DNA of 35,882 nucleotides from Oscillospiraceae bacterium (GCA_012729855.1 JAAYCI010000090.1:1-35882), one strand, 5' to 3'; shown: positions 16,790 through 25,160, counted from the stretch's first letter. The notes: generated from the letters alone by a model not told the origin. Translations and numbers: made by a program.

Positions 16790-16952
16790 TCATCCCGCGC
16801 GGCCTGTGCCGCGTAAACATAAACGCTATACGCCTGTAAAACCCCGCGGCGGGAAGCCTTTTAGCAATGAAAGGACTGTTTTGGCCCTGTGCCAAAATGC
16901 CCCTTTGATTGCTGAACTGCCCCCGGCCGCACAAGCTTTAAGGAGGCAAAAA
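16790..16952 (+). other. pnp 5' leader with two hairpins
   Basis: CGCGGC-CTGT-GCCGCG (about 16799-16814) and TTTTGGC-CCTGT-GCCAAAA (16879-16897) are perfect hairpins with the same CTGT(G) loop sequence. In E. coli the pnp leader carries a stem-loop cut by RNase III for autoregulation; whether this one works alike is unknown. I see no clear promoter here; TATACG near 16830 lacks a -35. Confidence 0.4.
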
Positions 16953-19097
16953 TTGGATCAAAACATTCAAGCCATGAGCAAAAAGGAAACCTTCGCCAAC
17001 GCGCGCACCTTTCAAACCGAGCTGGCCGGCCGGCCGCTGGTGGTGGAAACCGGCAAGTTTGGCGGCCTTTCCAACGGCAGCTGCATGGTGCGCTACGGCG
17101 ACACCTGCGTGTTCTGCAACGCCACCATGAGCGAGAAACCCCGCGAGGGCATCGACTTTTTCCCGCTGAGCGTGGACTATGAAGAAAAGCACTACGCCAT
17201 CGGCCGCATTCCCGGCTCCTTCATGCGGCGTGAAGGCCGCCCCGGCGAAAAGGCGGTGCTCATTGGCCGCGTGATCGACCGGCAGATTCGCCCGCTGTTC
17301 CCCAAAACCATGCGCAACGACGTGGCCGTGGTGATGACCATCATGAGCGTGGATCAGGACTGCAGCCCCGAGGTGGCCGGCATGATCGGCACCTCCATCG
17401 CGCTGTCCATCTCCGACATTCCCTGGCACGGCCCCATTGCCGGCGTGATGGCCGGCCTGGTGGACGGCGAGATCATCATCAACCCCACGCTTGCGCAGCG
17501 CGAGGTGAGCGACCTGACCCTGACCCTGGCCGCCAGCGAAGACAAGATTGTGATGATTGAAGCCGCCAGCAACGAGGTGGACGAGGAAACCATGCTGGCC
17601 GCCATTGACAAATGCCACGCGGTGGACCGCGAGGTTATCGGCTTCATCAAGTCCATCGTGGCCGAGATTGGCAAGCCCAAGGTGGAGTTCCAGTCCATGC
17701 ACACCGACGAAGCGCTGCTGGACGAGGTGCGCGCCGAGTACCTGGAGCAGTTCAAGGCGGCCATGGACACCGACGACAAAAACGTGCGCGACGCTCGCCT
17801 GCTGCCCCTGCAGCTGGCCCTGACCGAGCGCTATGGTGAAGAATGGGGCGCCAATACCATAGATGAGCTGATGTACCAGATGCAGAAGTATGTGGTGCGC
17901 CGCTGGCTGCTGGACGAAGGCAAGCGCGTGGATGGCCGCGGGATTGACGAGATTCGCCCGCTGGCCGCCGAGGTGGGCCTGCTGCCCCGTGCGCACGGCA
18001 GCGGCATGTTCACCCGTGGGCAAACCCAGTGTCTGGCCGTGGCGGCGCTGTCCGTCATGCGGGACGCGCAGATCGTGGACGACCTTTCCACCGACGAGCA
18101 CAAGCGCTACATGCACCACTACAACTTCCCGCCCTTCTCGGTGGGCGAGGCCCGCTCCCCGCGTGCCGCCGGCCGCCGCGAGATTGGCCACGGCGCATTG
18201 GCCGAAAAGGCCCTGCTGCCCATGCTGCCCAGCGTGCAGGAGTTCCCCTACGCCATCCGCGTGGTCAGCGAGATTTTATCCTCCAACGGCTCCACCAGCC
18301 AGGCGTCCATCTGCGCGTCGTCGCTGGCGCTCATGGACACCGGCGTGCCCATCAAGCGCCCGGTGGCCGGCATCTCCTGTGGCCTTATCGTAGAAGGCGA
18401 CCGCTGGATGACCATGATCGACATCCAGGGCGTGGAGGACTTCCACGGCGACATGGACTTTAAAGTGGGCGGCACCGAAATGGGCATCACCGCCATCCAG
18501 ATGGACCACAAGGTGGACGGCCTCACCCGGGAAATCGTGGCCGAGGCGCTGGAGAAGTGCCGCAAGGGCCGCCTGTACATCCTCAGCGACATCATGAACC
18601 CCGTCATTTCCGCCCCGCGCGAGGAGCTGAGCCCCTACGCGCCCAAGATGCTGTCCATCCTCATCGACGTGGACAAGATCCGTGACGTGATTGGCAAGGG
18701 CGGCAAGGTCATCCAGGAGATCCAGTCGTCCAACAACGTGAAGATCGACGTGGAGGAGGACGGCCACGTCTACGTGAGCGCCATCAACATCGAGGACGCC
18801 CAGCGGGCGCTGCACACCATTAAAACCATTGTGGAAGACCCCGAGATCGGCGCCATCTACAAGGGTAAGGTGACCCGCCTGATGAACTTTGGCGCTTTTG
18901 TGGAGATTGCCCCCGGCAAGGAGGGGCTGGTGCACATCAGCAAGCTGGACCAAAAGCGCGTGGAGCGCGTGGAAGACGTGGTAGCCGTGGGCGACGAGCT
19001 GCTGGTGAAGGTGACCGAGGTGGACCAGCAGGGCCGCCTGAACCTTTCCCGCAAGGACGCGCTGGCCGACCTGGCCGCCAAGAAGCAGCAGGGCTGA
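16953..19097 (+). CDS. pnp: Polyribonucleotide nucleotidyltransferase (PNPase)
   Basis: 714 residues from a TTG six bases after AAGGAGG; an ATG at 16974 is an alternative start but lies too far from the ribosome binding site. PNPase is a trimeric phosphorolytic 3'-5' exoribonuclease of the RNA degradosome. First RNase PH-like core (about 15-225, GRIPGSFMRREGRPGEKAVL), the helical domain, then the second core (about 310-540: AHGSGMFTRGQTQ, GEARSPRAAGRREIGHGALAE, EILSSNGSTSQASICASSLA, DFKVGGTEMGITAIQMD). KH domain with DVIGKGGKVIQEI near residue 570 and S1 domain from about 630 (VTRLMNFGAFVEI, HISKLDQKRV, LNLSRKDA). Complete. Confidence 0.97.
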   Translation: MDQNIQAMSKKETFANARTFQTELAGRPLVVETGKFGGLSNGSCMVRYGDTCVFCNATMSEKPREGIDFFPLSVDYEEKHYAIGRIPGSFMRREGRPGEKAVLIGRVIDRQIRPLFPKTMRNDVAVVMTIMSVDQDCSPEVAGMIGTSIALSISDIPWHGPIAGVMAGLVDGEIIINPTLAQREVSDLTLTLAASEDKIVMIEAASNEVDEETMLAAIDKCHAVDREVIGFIKSIVAEIGKPKVEFQSMHTDEALLDEVRAEYLEQFKAAMDTDDKNVRDARLLPLQLALTERYGEEWGANTIDELMYQMQKYVVRRWLLDEGKRVDGRGIDEIRPLAAEVGLLPRAHGSGMFTRGQTQCLAVAALSVMRDAQIVDDLSTDEHKRYMHHYNFPPFSVGEARSPRAAGRREIGHGALAEKALLPMLPSVQEFPYAIRVVSEILSSNGSTSQASICASSLALMDTGVPIKRPVAGISCGLIVEGDRWMTMIDIQGVEDFHGDMDFKVGGTEMGITAIQMDHKVDGLTREIVAEALEKCRKGRLYILSDIMNPVISAPREELSPYAPKMLSILIDVDKIRDVIGKGGKVIQEIQSSNNVKIDVEEDGHVYVSAINIEDAQRALHTIKTIVEDPEIGAIYKGKVTRLMNFGAFVEIAPGKEGLVHISKLDQKRVERVEDVVAVGDELLVKVTEVDQQGRLNLSRKDALADLAAKKQQG

Positions 19098-19131
19098 GTT
19101 GTGTAAGACAGGAAACCTATAGAAACAGATG

Positions 19132-19158
19132 GCAAGCGGCTATGCCGCTTGCTTTTTT
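19132..19158 (+). terminator. Terminator of the nusA-pnp gene block
   Basis: Perfect 9-bp stem GCAAGCGGC/GCCGCTTGC (19132-19140, 19144-19152), TAT loop, then TTTTTT. Confidence 0.92.
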
Positions 19159-19184
19159 ATACGACATAATTTGCGGTGGTCGCC

Positions 19185-19214
19185 TTGACAAGCTTTTGCC
19201 GCGCTGACTATACT
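19185..19214 (+). promoter_or_regulatory. Promoter of the sdaAB-sdaAA operon
   Basis: Perfect TTGACA (19185-19190), 18-nt spacer, TATACT (19209-19214). Leader of about 70 nt to the GTG start. Confidence 0.75.
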
Positions 19215-19292
19215 GTTACAGCAACAAAAGCAGTCAAGGTTTGCGAATGGCTTCACAATAGATGATACGGTATGAAGAGGGGAGGGCTGGCC

Positions 19293-19955
19293 GTGGATAT
19301 CAGCATTTTCGAGGTACTTGGCCCGGTGATGATCGGGCCGTCGTCCAGCCACACGGCGGGCGCGGCGCGGCTGGCCCGGGTGGCGGCGCTCATCGCGGCG
19401 CGGCCCTTTAGCCGGGTGGATTTCGGGCTGTCCGGCTCCTTCGCCCGCACCTGCCGCGGCCACGGCACCAACAAAGCCCTGCTGGCCGGGGCCATGGGCC
19501 TGGCGGCCGACGACGAGCGCATCCGCAATGCCGAAGCACTGGCCGCCCAGCGTGGGCTTGAGGCCCGCTTTTACGAGGAAGACCTGGACTGGCTGCACGA
19601 AAACGCCGCCCACATCACCTTTTACCATGCCGACGGCCAAACCGAGGTATGGGGCGCGTCGCTGGGGGGCGGGCGCATCCGCGTCAGCCGCATTGGCGGC
19701 TTCGAGACCGACATCCGTGCCGAGTGCCCCACGCTGGTGGTGCACCACCTGGATCGCCCCGGCGTGGTGAGCGAGGTGAGCCGCACCCTGGCCGAAAGCG
19801 GGCTGAACATCGCCGTGATGCGCCTGGCCCGGCAGGCCAAGGGGCAGGCGGCCAGCCTGGTCATTGAGATGGACGGCGCCATCCCGCCCGAGGTAGGGGA
19901 GCGCGTGCGGCAGTTGCAGCATGTAACGGAGGTCATAGTAATCGATGTATCATAG
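19293..19955 (+). CDS. sdaAB: L-serine ammonia-lyase, iron-sulfur-dependent, beta subunit
   Basis: 220 residues from GTG at 19293, six bases after GGGGAGGG; an ATG at 19272 would place the ribosome binding site inside the gene and is rejected. With SdaAA it deaminates L-serine to pyruvate and ammonia. FEVLGPVMIGPSSSHTAGA (6-24) is the subunit signature. VSRIGGFETDIRAECPTLVV leads into a C-terminal ACT domain (about 148-220: HHLDRPGVVSEVSRTLAESG and following), which in this family is a regulatory or assembly module. It overlaps sdaAA by 11 nt. Confidence 0.94.
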   Translation: MDISIFEVLGPVMIGPSSSHTAGAARLARVAALIAARPFSRVDFGLSGSFARTCRGHGTNKALLAGAMGLAADDERIRNAEALAAQRGLEARFYEEDLDWLHENAAHITFYHADGQTEVWGASLGGGRIRVSRIGGFETDIRAECPTLVVHHLDRPGVVSEVSRTLAESGLNIAVMRLARQAKGQAASLVIEMDGAIPPEVGERVRQLQHVTEVIVIDVS

Positions 19956-20820
19956 CTTTAAAGAATGGTTTGCCGCGGCGGAGCGCCGCGGGCTGTCGCT
20001 GGCGCAGGTGGTGCTGGAGAACGAGATGGCCCTGGAGGAGACCGACGTGGAGACGGTATTGGCCACTTTGGCTGACCGCTGGCAGGTGATGCGCGCCGCC
20101 GCCGAAAAGGCACTGGACGCCCCCCAGCCCATGACCGGCGGGCTGATTTCCGGGCAGGCGCAGAAGCAAACCCATTATGCCGAGACGGGTGGCTTTACCG
20201 GCGCGGCGCTGAACAAGGCCATGGCCTGGGCGCTGAGCGCCAGCGAAGTGAACGCCTCCATGGGGCGCATATGCGCCGCGCCCACCGCCGGGGCCTGCGG
20301 CGTGCTGCCGGCGGCGCTGATGGCGGCGGCGGAGCTTTTATGGGCCGGCGCGCGCCAGATACAGGACGCCCTGCTGGTGGCGTCGGGCGTGGGGGCGCTT
20401 ATCAGCCGCAACGCCACGGTGGCCGGCGCCGAGGGCGGCTGCCAGGCCGAGTGCGGCGCGGCCGCCGCCATGGCCGCGGCGGCCGTGGTAACCCTGGCCG
20501 GCGGCAGTAACGCCATGGTGGGGCAGGCGGTGTCCATCGCGCTGATGAACTGCATGGGCCTGGTGTGCGACCCCGTGGCCGGGCTGGTGCAGCTGCCCTG
20601 CTCCTTCCGCAACGCGTCGCAAACAGTAAGCGCGCTGCTCAGCGCCGATTTGGCCCTGGCCGGGCAGGACGCCGTCATTCCGCCCGACGAGGTGCTGGAG
20701 GCCATGGCCCGCACCGGCCACAGCCTGCCCGCCGCCCTGCGGGAGACAGGCATGGGCGGCGTGGCCGCCACCCCCACCGGCAAGCGGCTGAAAAAGGAAT
20801 TGAAGCTGGACGAGCTGTAG
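19945..20820 (+). CDS. sdaAA: L-serine ammonia-lyase, iron-sulfur-dependent, alpha subunit
   Basis: 291 residues; ATG inside the end of sdaAB. It carries the catalytic 4Fe-4S cluster. Motifs: TGGLISGQAQKQ, MGRICAAPTAGACGVLPAAL (substrate loop), GAEGGCQAECGAAAAMAA (cluster Cys), and MNCMGLVCDPVAGLVQLPCS with further Cys ligands. Length agrees with the clostridial alpha chain. It completes the two-gene operon. Confidence 0.95.
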   Translation: MYHSFKEWFAAAERRGLSLAQVVLENEMALEETDVETVLATLADRWQVMRAAAEKALDAPQPMTGGLISGQAQKQTHYAETGGFTGAALNKAMAWALSASEVNASMGRICAAPTAGACGVLPAALMAAAELLWAGARQIQDALLVASGVGALISRNATVAGAEGGCQAECGAAAAMAAAAVVTLAGGSNAMVGQAVSIALMNCMGLVCDPVAGLVQLPCSFRNASQTVSALLSADLALAGQDAVIPPDEVLEAMARTGHSLPAALRETGMGGVAATPTGKRLKKELKLDEL

Positions 20821-20873
20821 GCAAAAGCAAAACGGTTCCTCTGTGACGCCTTTACCCGATAAAAAGGAGCGTG

Positions 20874-21299
20874 ATGGCTATGCTGCGTGACCCCGAAAAG
20901 ACCATTGGCAAGCTGATGCACCACCAAAAGCTGTGCTTTTTGGCCACCACGGACGACGACGGCTTCCCGGTAACCCGTGCCATGGGGCGCCCACGAAAGG
21001 TGGTGGGCGTCAGCGTGCAGTATTTTTCCACCAATACCTCGTCCAACAAGGTGGCGCAGCTGCGCAAAAACCCCAAGGCCAGCGTGTATTACTGCGACCG
21101 CCGCTTTATACGCGGGGTGCTGCTGCGCGGCACAGTGGAGGTACTGGAGGACGCCGATATCAAAACCCTGCTGTGGGAGGACGGCGACGAGAAGTTCTAC
21201 CCGCAGGGCGCCGCCGACCCCGACTACTGCGTGCTGAAGTTCACCGCCACGTCCGGCCGGTACTACAGCAGCCTTAAAAGTGAGGATTTTCCGGTGTAG
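20874..21299 (+). CDS. Pyridoxamine 5'-phosphate oxidase-family (FMN-binding split barrel) protein
   Basis: 141 residues; AAAGGAG precedes GTG 20871, ATG 20874 and ATG 20880, and the middle ATG has the most sensible spacing. Split-barrel flavin/heme-binding fold of the PPOX / general-stress-protein-26 type: KLCFLATTDDDGFPVTRAM (strands 1-2), VQYFSTNTSSNKVAQLRKNPKASVYY (phosphate-binding Thr/Ser/Lys region), GVLLRGTVEVLED and an end in TATSGRYYSS. A small cytosolic redox or flavin-sensing protein; substrate unknown. 53 bp after sdaAA and possibly transcribed with it, as no promoter is evident. Confidence 0.88.
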   Translation: MAMLRDPEKTIGKLMHHQKLCFLATTDDDGFPVTRAMGRPRKVVGVSVQYFSTNTSSNKVAQLRKNPKASVYYCDRRFIRGVLLRGTVEVLEDADIKTLLWEDGDEKFYPQGAADPDYCVLKFTATSGRYYSSLKSEDFPV

Positions 21300-21375
21300 C
21301 GCCCAGGCAGCGCGCTAAAAAGACGCTGTCGGATAGGCAGCCACTTGAAAAGCCGCCACCCGTAGGGAGCAACTA

Positions 21376-21407
21376 AAAAGCCTGCTACCCGAAGGTAGCA
21401 GGCTTTT
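21376..21407 (+). terminator. Terminator after the PPOX-family gene
   Basis: Perfect 14-bp stem AAAAGCCTGCTACC/GGTAGCAGGCTTTT (21376-21389, 21394-21407) with a CGAA loop. The A/T ends let it work in both directions. Confidence 0.88.
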
Positions 21408-22182
21408 GGTTCTTTCATTGGAAATACTTTGCAGTTTTGCGCCGTTTCGGTACGAACAGTGCCTTATTCTGGCTCAAACGGTCTCACGATCCAAAGTCTA
21501 TTATGCACACCAAAGGTGGTTTTTTGGTACACCGTCACATCTCTGGCCGGTAGTCGTATTGGGTCTGAAAGGTCTGTGCATATCATCCGAATTGTCATCC
21601 CACTGAAAGTGAACCAGTGGGTGCTCAGCTGGGGCCCGGCACAACGCTGCGGCTATAACCGCCGTTGATACCGGCCAGCCAACTGCCGGCTCCTACTCAT
21701 GGATCGACCGGCTGTGTGCCTGCCCCGCCAATATACCAGCCAGGAGAGAATTTTGTGGGTCTAAACCTCCTGCAATATTGGCGGCAAATCTGCAATGTGT
21801 TCCGCTGAATTGCGCTTCAAACAAATCACTTTGGGGCATCTATCTGAAATTGCGCCGGCACTGCCACCGCGCGGAAACGTCACGCGCCAGTAATACGCAG
21901 CGCCGCTGGGGTATTGCCGGCCCTTTGCCGGGCATGCACAATCGGTGGGTCTTCGTGCCCGTAGCCGGCCCCAATCCAGCAGGCAGAGCAATATGAAGTC
22001 GATACTCGGCTTCTCTTAATCACGTACCGGCAGGCCTTTCATGCGCTTTGTGTCGACGACTGGTACCGCCATACCTCATGACTGACGCATCAGCCATCCA
22101 CAGGTGGCACGCCGCCCGCGCCGGGCCGTGTATCATGCCGGAATAATATTCGTAGCAGAATAGGTGTTAAGCGCTGATCACT

Positions 22183-22227
22183 TCATTTGCCCTGCCCCGT
22201 CTGAATGGGCTCTTCAAACTGGAACAT
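22183..22227 (-). pseudogene. Start of a decayed minus-strand gene (14 codons)
   Basis: ATG at 22227 with AAAGGGGTG six bases upstream, reading MFQFEEPIQTGQGK and then TGA. An extended -10 promoter lies 33 bp upstream. Good signals in front of such a short frame suggest the beginning of a gene whose body has decayed. A functional short leader peptide is less likely but not excluded. Confidence 0.4.
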
Positions 22228-22259
22228 CGGAATCACCCCTTTCGGTTCTCTGTACACAT

Positions 22260-22268
22260 AGTGTAGCA
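22260..22268 (-). promoter_or_regulatory. Extended -10 promoter facing left
   Basis: TGCTACACT on the minus strand (22268-22260). The -35 is not evident. It would drive the decayed minus-strand frame at 22227. Confidence 0.45.
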
Positions 22269-22275
22269 TGGAAAG

Positions 22276-22314
22276 GGGGTAAAATCCATTGGCAATCTGC
22301 ATGGATCTTACCCC
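22276..22314. promoter_or_regulatory. Palindrome between divergent promoters (candidate operator)
   Basis: GGGGTAAAATCCAT (22276-22289) and ATGGATCTTACCCC (22301-22314) are inverted copies with one mismatch and an 11-nt centre. It lies just between the left-facing promoter (22260-22268) and the right-facing TGCTATAAT (22331-22339). That position suits an operator, though a stem-loop in RNA is also possible; no U-run follows it. Confidence 0.5.
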
Positions 22315-22330
22315 GGAAAGCTATACAAAG

Positions 22331-22339
22331 TGCTATAAT
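22331..22339 (+). promoter_or_regulatory. Extended -10 promoter facing the alpha-galactosidase
   Basis: TGCTATAAT: a perfect -10 with TGn extension. It is the upstream one of two candidate promoters for the alpha-galactosidase. Confidence 0.5.
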
Positions 22340-22403
22340 CATGGAAAATTATGAATAATAATTAGATGTTTTGACATATAAAGATGAACTTCCCCGGTAA
22401 TGG

Positions 22404-22432
22404 TTGACGCGGCGGCACCGCGCCCGGATAAT
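22404..22432 (+). promoter_or_regulatory. Proximal promoter of the alpha-galactosidase gene
   Basis: TTGACG (22404-22409), 17-nt spacer, GATAAT (22427-22432). Transcription would start near 22439, which rules out any start codon before that point for this transcript and supports the ATG at 22473. Confidence 0.55.
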
Positions 22433-22472
22433 GGATATACGGGGGAAATACGGCTTAGAGCGGAGTGTGGGC

Positions 22473-24809
22473 ATGGTAACCATCCACAACAACATGATAG
22501 AAATGCATACCAAAGACACCAGCTATCTGCTGTATACCGGGCGCGGGGGCCTGGTGGAGACGCTTTACTACGGCGCGCGCATCCGGGCGCCCTACCCGCG
22601 GCCGCTGGTAAGCAAGGTGGAGGCCGGCTTTGGCAACGATATTTTGCGCGGCGGCCGGCAGCCGGCGCTGTCCAGCCTGCTGCTGGAGCTGTCGCCCCAG
22701 AACCGCGGCGACTACCGCCGCACCAGCCTTTTGGCCCGCCTGCCCCACGGGGGCACCACCACCGACTTTACCTGGCGCACCGCCACCATACAGGACACCC
22801 CCGCCCCCACGGGCGGCATGCCCCAGGGCCGCCAGCCCGATAAAGTGCTGGCGCTTAGCTTCTCCGAGGCCTCCAACCTGGAGGTGGAGCTGTTTTTCAG
22901 CCTGTTCTACGAGGAAAACGTTATCACCAAAAAGATGCGGGTGACCAACCGGGGCCTGGCGCATGTGAGGCTGGAGCGCTGCCTGTCCCACCAGCTGGAC
23001 CTGCCCCACAGCGACTTTGACCTTTTCACCCTCACCGGCGCCTGGGCGCGGGAGACCCAGGTGACGCGCCAGGCGCTTGCGCCCGGTACGCTGCGCTTTG
23101 GCAACGGCACCGGGGCCTCGGGCGCGCGGTGTAACCCCTTTTTCTTCCTGGCCGAGAAAAACGCCACCGAGACCCACGGCGAGGTGTATGGCTTTAACCT
23201 GGTGTACTCCGGCAGCCACGAGGGCAGCGTGGAGGTGGACGGCCTGGGCCGCACCCGCGTGATGCAGGGGCTGTGGAGCGAGGGCTTTGGCTGGCCGCTG
23301 GCCCCGGGGGAGAGCTTTGTTACCCCCGAGGCGGTGCTGACTTTCAGCGACCAGGGCAAAACCGGCATGAGCCACAACATGCACCACTTTGTAAAAAACC
23401 AGATACTGCCCCCCCGCTGGAAGGACGCCCCCCGCCCCATACTGGTGAACAACTGGGAGGGCACCTACTATAACTTTAATGAAGCCAAGCTGTTGAACAT
23501 TGCCCGCAACGCCGCCAAGCTGGGGGTGGAGCTGTTTGTGCTGGACGACGGCTGGTTTGGCCGCCGCAACAATGACTGCGCGGGCCTGGGGGACTACGAC
23601 GTGAACCCGGGCAAGCTGCCCGGGGGCCTCGCCCGCCTGGCCGAGCGCATCAACAAGCTGGGCATGGCCTTTGGGCTGTGGTTTGAGCCGGAGATGGTAA
23701 ACGGCGACAGTACCCTGTTCGAGAACCACCCCGACTGGATCGTCCAGACGCCTTTCATTCCGGCGGCCATCGGCCGGCAGCAGTATGTGCTGGACCTCTG
23801 CCGCCCCGAGGTGCGGGATTACATCATCCACTCGGTGGGCAAGGTGCTGGACTCGGCCAACATCCAGTATGTGAAGTGGGACATGAACCGCCACGTGGCC
23901 GACAACTTCTCGCCCGCCCTGGCCGACCAGGGCCAGTTTATGCACAGCTTCACGCTGGGGCTTTACAACCTGCTGGAAAACATCTGCGCCACCCGGCCCG
24001 ACATCCTGTTCGAGGGCTGCTCCTCGGGCGGCAACCGCTACGACCTGGGCGTGCTCTACTACATGCCCCAGGTGTGGATAAGCGACGACAGCGACGCATA
24101 CGAGCGCCAGCGCATACAAACGGGCGCCAGCTACGGCTACCCCCAGTGCACCATGGGTTGCCATGTGTCGGCCGTGCCCAACCACCAAACCCTGCGCCAC
24201 ACCCCGCTGGACACCCGCTTCAACACCGCCATCTTCGGCCTGCTGGGATACGAGCTGGACATGGCCAAGCTGACAGCCACCCAGCGCAAGGATATCGCGG
24301 CGCAGATCACCTTGTACAAAGAACACCGCCAGCTGCTGCAGTATGGTGATTTTTACCGCGCGGCAAGCCCCTTTGAAACCGACCACTGCCGCTGGGTGGT
24401 GGTGGATGCCGAACGCAAAAAGGCCCTTGCGGGCGATTTTATGGGCCTGGTGGTGCCCAACAGCATCCGCCCGCCCATGCGCCTTGCCGGGCTGGCGCCC
24501 GAAAAGCTTTACCAGGTGCAGGTGCGCAGGCAGTGGCTGGATATCAAGAGTTTTGGCGGGCTGGCAAACTTTGTGCTGCCTGTACACCTGAACCCGGACG
24601 GGGCGATTTTGGGCACCCTGAACAGGATGGTGCGCCTGCCCACCGAGAACGAGCGCTACACCGCCTATGGCGACCTGTTGTGCCGCGCGGGGCTTTCGCT
24701 GGTGCAGGACTTTGCCGGCGCCGGCTACCACCGCGACATGCGCTTTGTCAGCGATTTCATCAGCCGCATCTACCTGATAACCGAGGTGGAAGACAGCGGG
24801 AAAGCCTGA
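22473..24809 (+). CDS. aga: Alpha-galactosidase, glycoside hydrolase family 36
   Basis: 778 residues from the ATG at 22473 (GGAG upstream, downstream of the proximal promoter). It cleaves terminal alpha-1,6-galactose from melibiose, raffinose and related sugars. N-terminal beta-supersandwich (about 1-320, RGGLVETLYYG near the start), then the TIM barrel: NNWEGTYYNFNE, LFVLDDGWFGRRNND, GLWFEPEMVN, KWDMNR with nucleophile Asp470, CSSGGNRYD and SDDSD with the acid/base Asp near 538. A C-terminal beta domain ends the protein. There is no signal peptide, so it acts in the cytosol on imported oligosaccharides; no transporter or other sugar gene is adjacent. Length is typical of bacterial tetrameric GH36. 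Confidence 0.95.
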   Translation: MVTIHNNMIEMHTKDTSYLLYTGRGGLVETLYYGARIRAPYPRPLVSKVEAGFGNDILRGGRQPALSSLLLELSPQNRGDYRRTSLLARLPHGGTTTDFTWRTATIQDTPAPTGGMPQGRQPDKVLALSFSEASNLEVELFFSLFYEENVITKKMRVTNRGLAHVRLERCLSHQLDLPHSDFDLFTLTGAWARETQVTRQALAPGTLRFGNGTGASGARCNPFFFLAEKNATETHGEVYGFNLVYSGSHEGSVEVDGLGRTRVMQGLWSEGFGWPLAPGESFVTPEAVLTFSDQGKTGMSHNMHHFVKNQILPPRWKDAPRPILVNNWEGTYYNFNEAKLLNIARNAAKLGVELFVLDDGWFGRRNNDCAGLGDYDVNPGKLPGGLARLAERINKLGMAFGLWFEPEMVNGDSTLFENHPDWIVQTPFIPAAIGRQQYVLDLCRPEVRDYIIHSVGKVLDSANIQYVKWDMNRHVADNFSPALADQGQFMHSFTLGLYNLLENICATRPDILFEGCSSGGNRYDLGVLYYMPQVWISDDSDAYERQRIQTGASYGYPQCTMGCHVSAVPNHQTLRHTPLDTRFNTAIFGLLGYELDMAKLTATQRKDIAAQITLYKEHRQLLQYGDFYRAASPFETDHCRWVVVDAERKKALAGDFMGLVVPNSIRPPMRLAGLAPEKLYQVQVRRQWLDIKSFGGLANFVLPVHLNPDGAILGTLNRMVRLPTENERYTAYGDLLCRAGLSLVQDFAGAGYHRDMRFVSDFISRIYLITEVEDSGKA

Positions 24810-24828
24810 AAACCCTCCCGCCACACGC

Positions 24829-24855
24829 AAAAACCCCCGGCACATGGCCGGGGGC
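24829..24855 (-). terminator. Terminator between aga and the zinc-ribbon gene
   Basis: CCCCCGGC (24834-24841) pairs with GCCGGGGG (24847-24854). On the minus strand TTTTTG follows, so it ends the zinc-ribbon transcript; on the plus strand it is followed by CGTTTATG and can stop aga less strongly. Confidence 0.8.
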
Positions 24856-24872
24856 GTTTATGAAGCGGGGGT

Positions 24873-25160
24873 TCAGATGGCAGCGGTTTCCTCTTTCATC
24901 TGGGCGAAGCATTCACTGCAATACACCGGGCGGTCCTCGCGGGGCTTGAAGGGCACCTTGGCCTCCTGCCCGCATTGCGCACATACCGCCATGTGCATCT
25001 CGCGCGCGCCGCGCCCGGCTGTTTTGCGGGCATCGCGGCAGCTTTTGCAGCGCTGGGGCTCGTTTTCAAACCCGCGGCTGGCGTAGAACTCCTGCTCGCC
25101 GGCAGTGAACACAAAGTCCTGGCCACAATCTTTGCATGCAAGGGTCTTGTCTTCGTACAT
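24873..25160 (-). CDS. Double zinc-ribbon protein
   Basis: 95 residues with GAGGAGA before the ATG. Two separate Cys4 sites: CKDC (9-12) with CKSC (38-41), and CAQC (60-63) with CSEC (81-84). The first half, KTLACKDCGQDFVFTAGEQ then FYASRGF, is the probable zinc-ribbon (zf-trcl) type; the second resembles the CxxC-x~20-CxxC domain with a VPFKPREDRPVYC stretch. Function is unknown: this widespread small cytosolic protein may bind nucleic acid or another protein. Confidence 0.9.
   Translation of the reverse strand: MYEDKTLACKDCGQDFVFTAGEQEFYASRGFENEPQRCKSCRDARKTAGRGAREMHMAVCAQCGQEAKVPFKPREDRPVYCSECFAQMKEETAAI

Larger units (their letters stand above)
21408..22472. other. About 1 kb without a credible gene; probable gene remnant and regulatory region
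   Basis: No frame here has a ribosome binding site plus plausible coding content over more than about 15 codons, and base composition is visibly less GC-rich than the flanking genes. Recognisable items: an inverted repeat CCGCCAATAT/ATATTGGCGG (21725-21734, 21775-21784) with an inner CAGGAG/CTCCTG; a minus-strand promoter, ribosome binding site and 14-codon frame near 22183-22268; the palindrome 22276-22314; and two plus-strand promoters (22331-22339 and 22404-22432). A decayed minus-strand gene divergent from the alpha-galactosidase would explain most of it. A long non-coding RNA is the alternative. Confidence 0.5.

Noticed and set aside
19272-19292. ATG 19272 as start of sdaAB
   Set aside because: The GGGGAGGG site lies inside these codons and points to GTG 19293; family members start close to the FEVLGPVMIGPSSSHT motif.
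21761-21991. Small minus-strand protein of 76 residues
   Set aside because: No ribosome binding site, no recognisable family, and composition unlike nearby genes; treated as part of the gene-free or decayed stretch.
22455-24845. A ~800-codon open frame antisense to the alpha-galactosidase
   Set aside because: Same antisense effect; the plus-strand protein shows all GH36 motifs.
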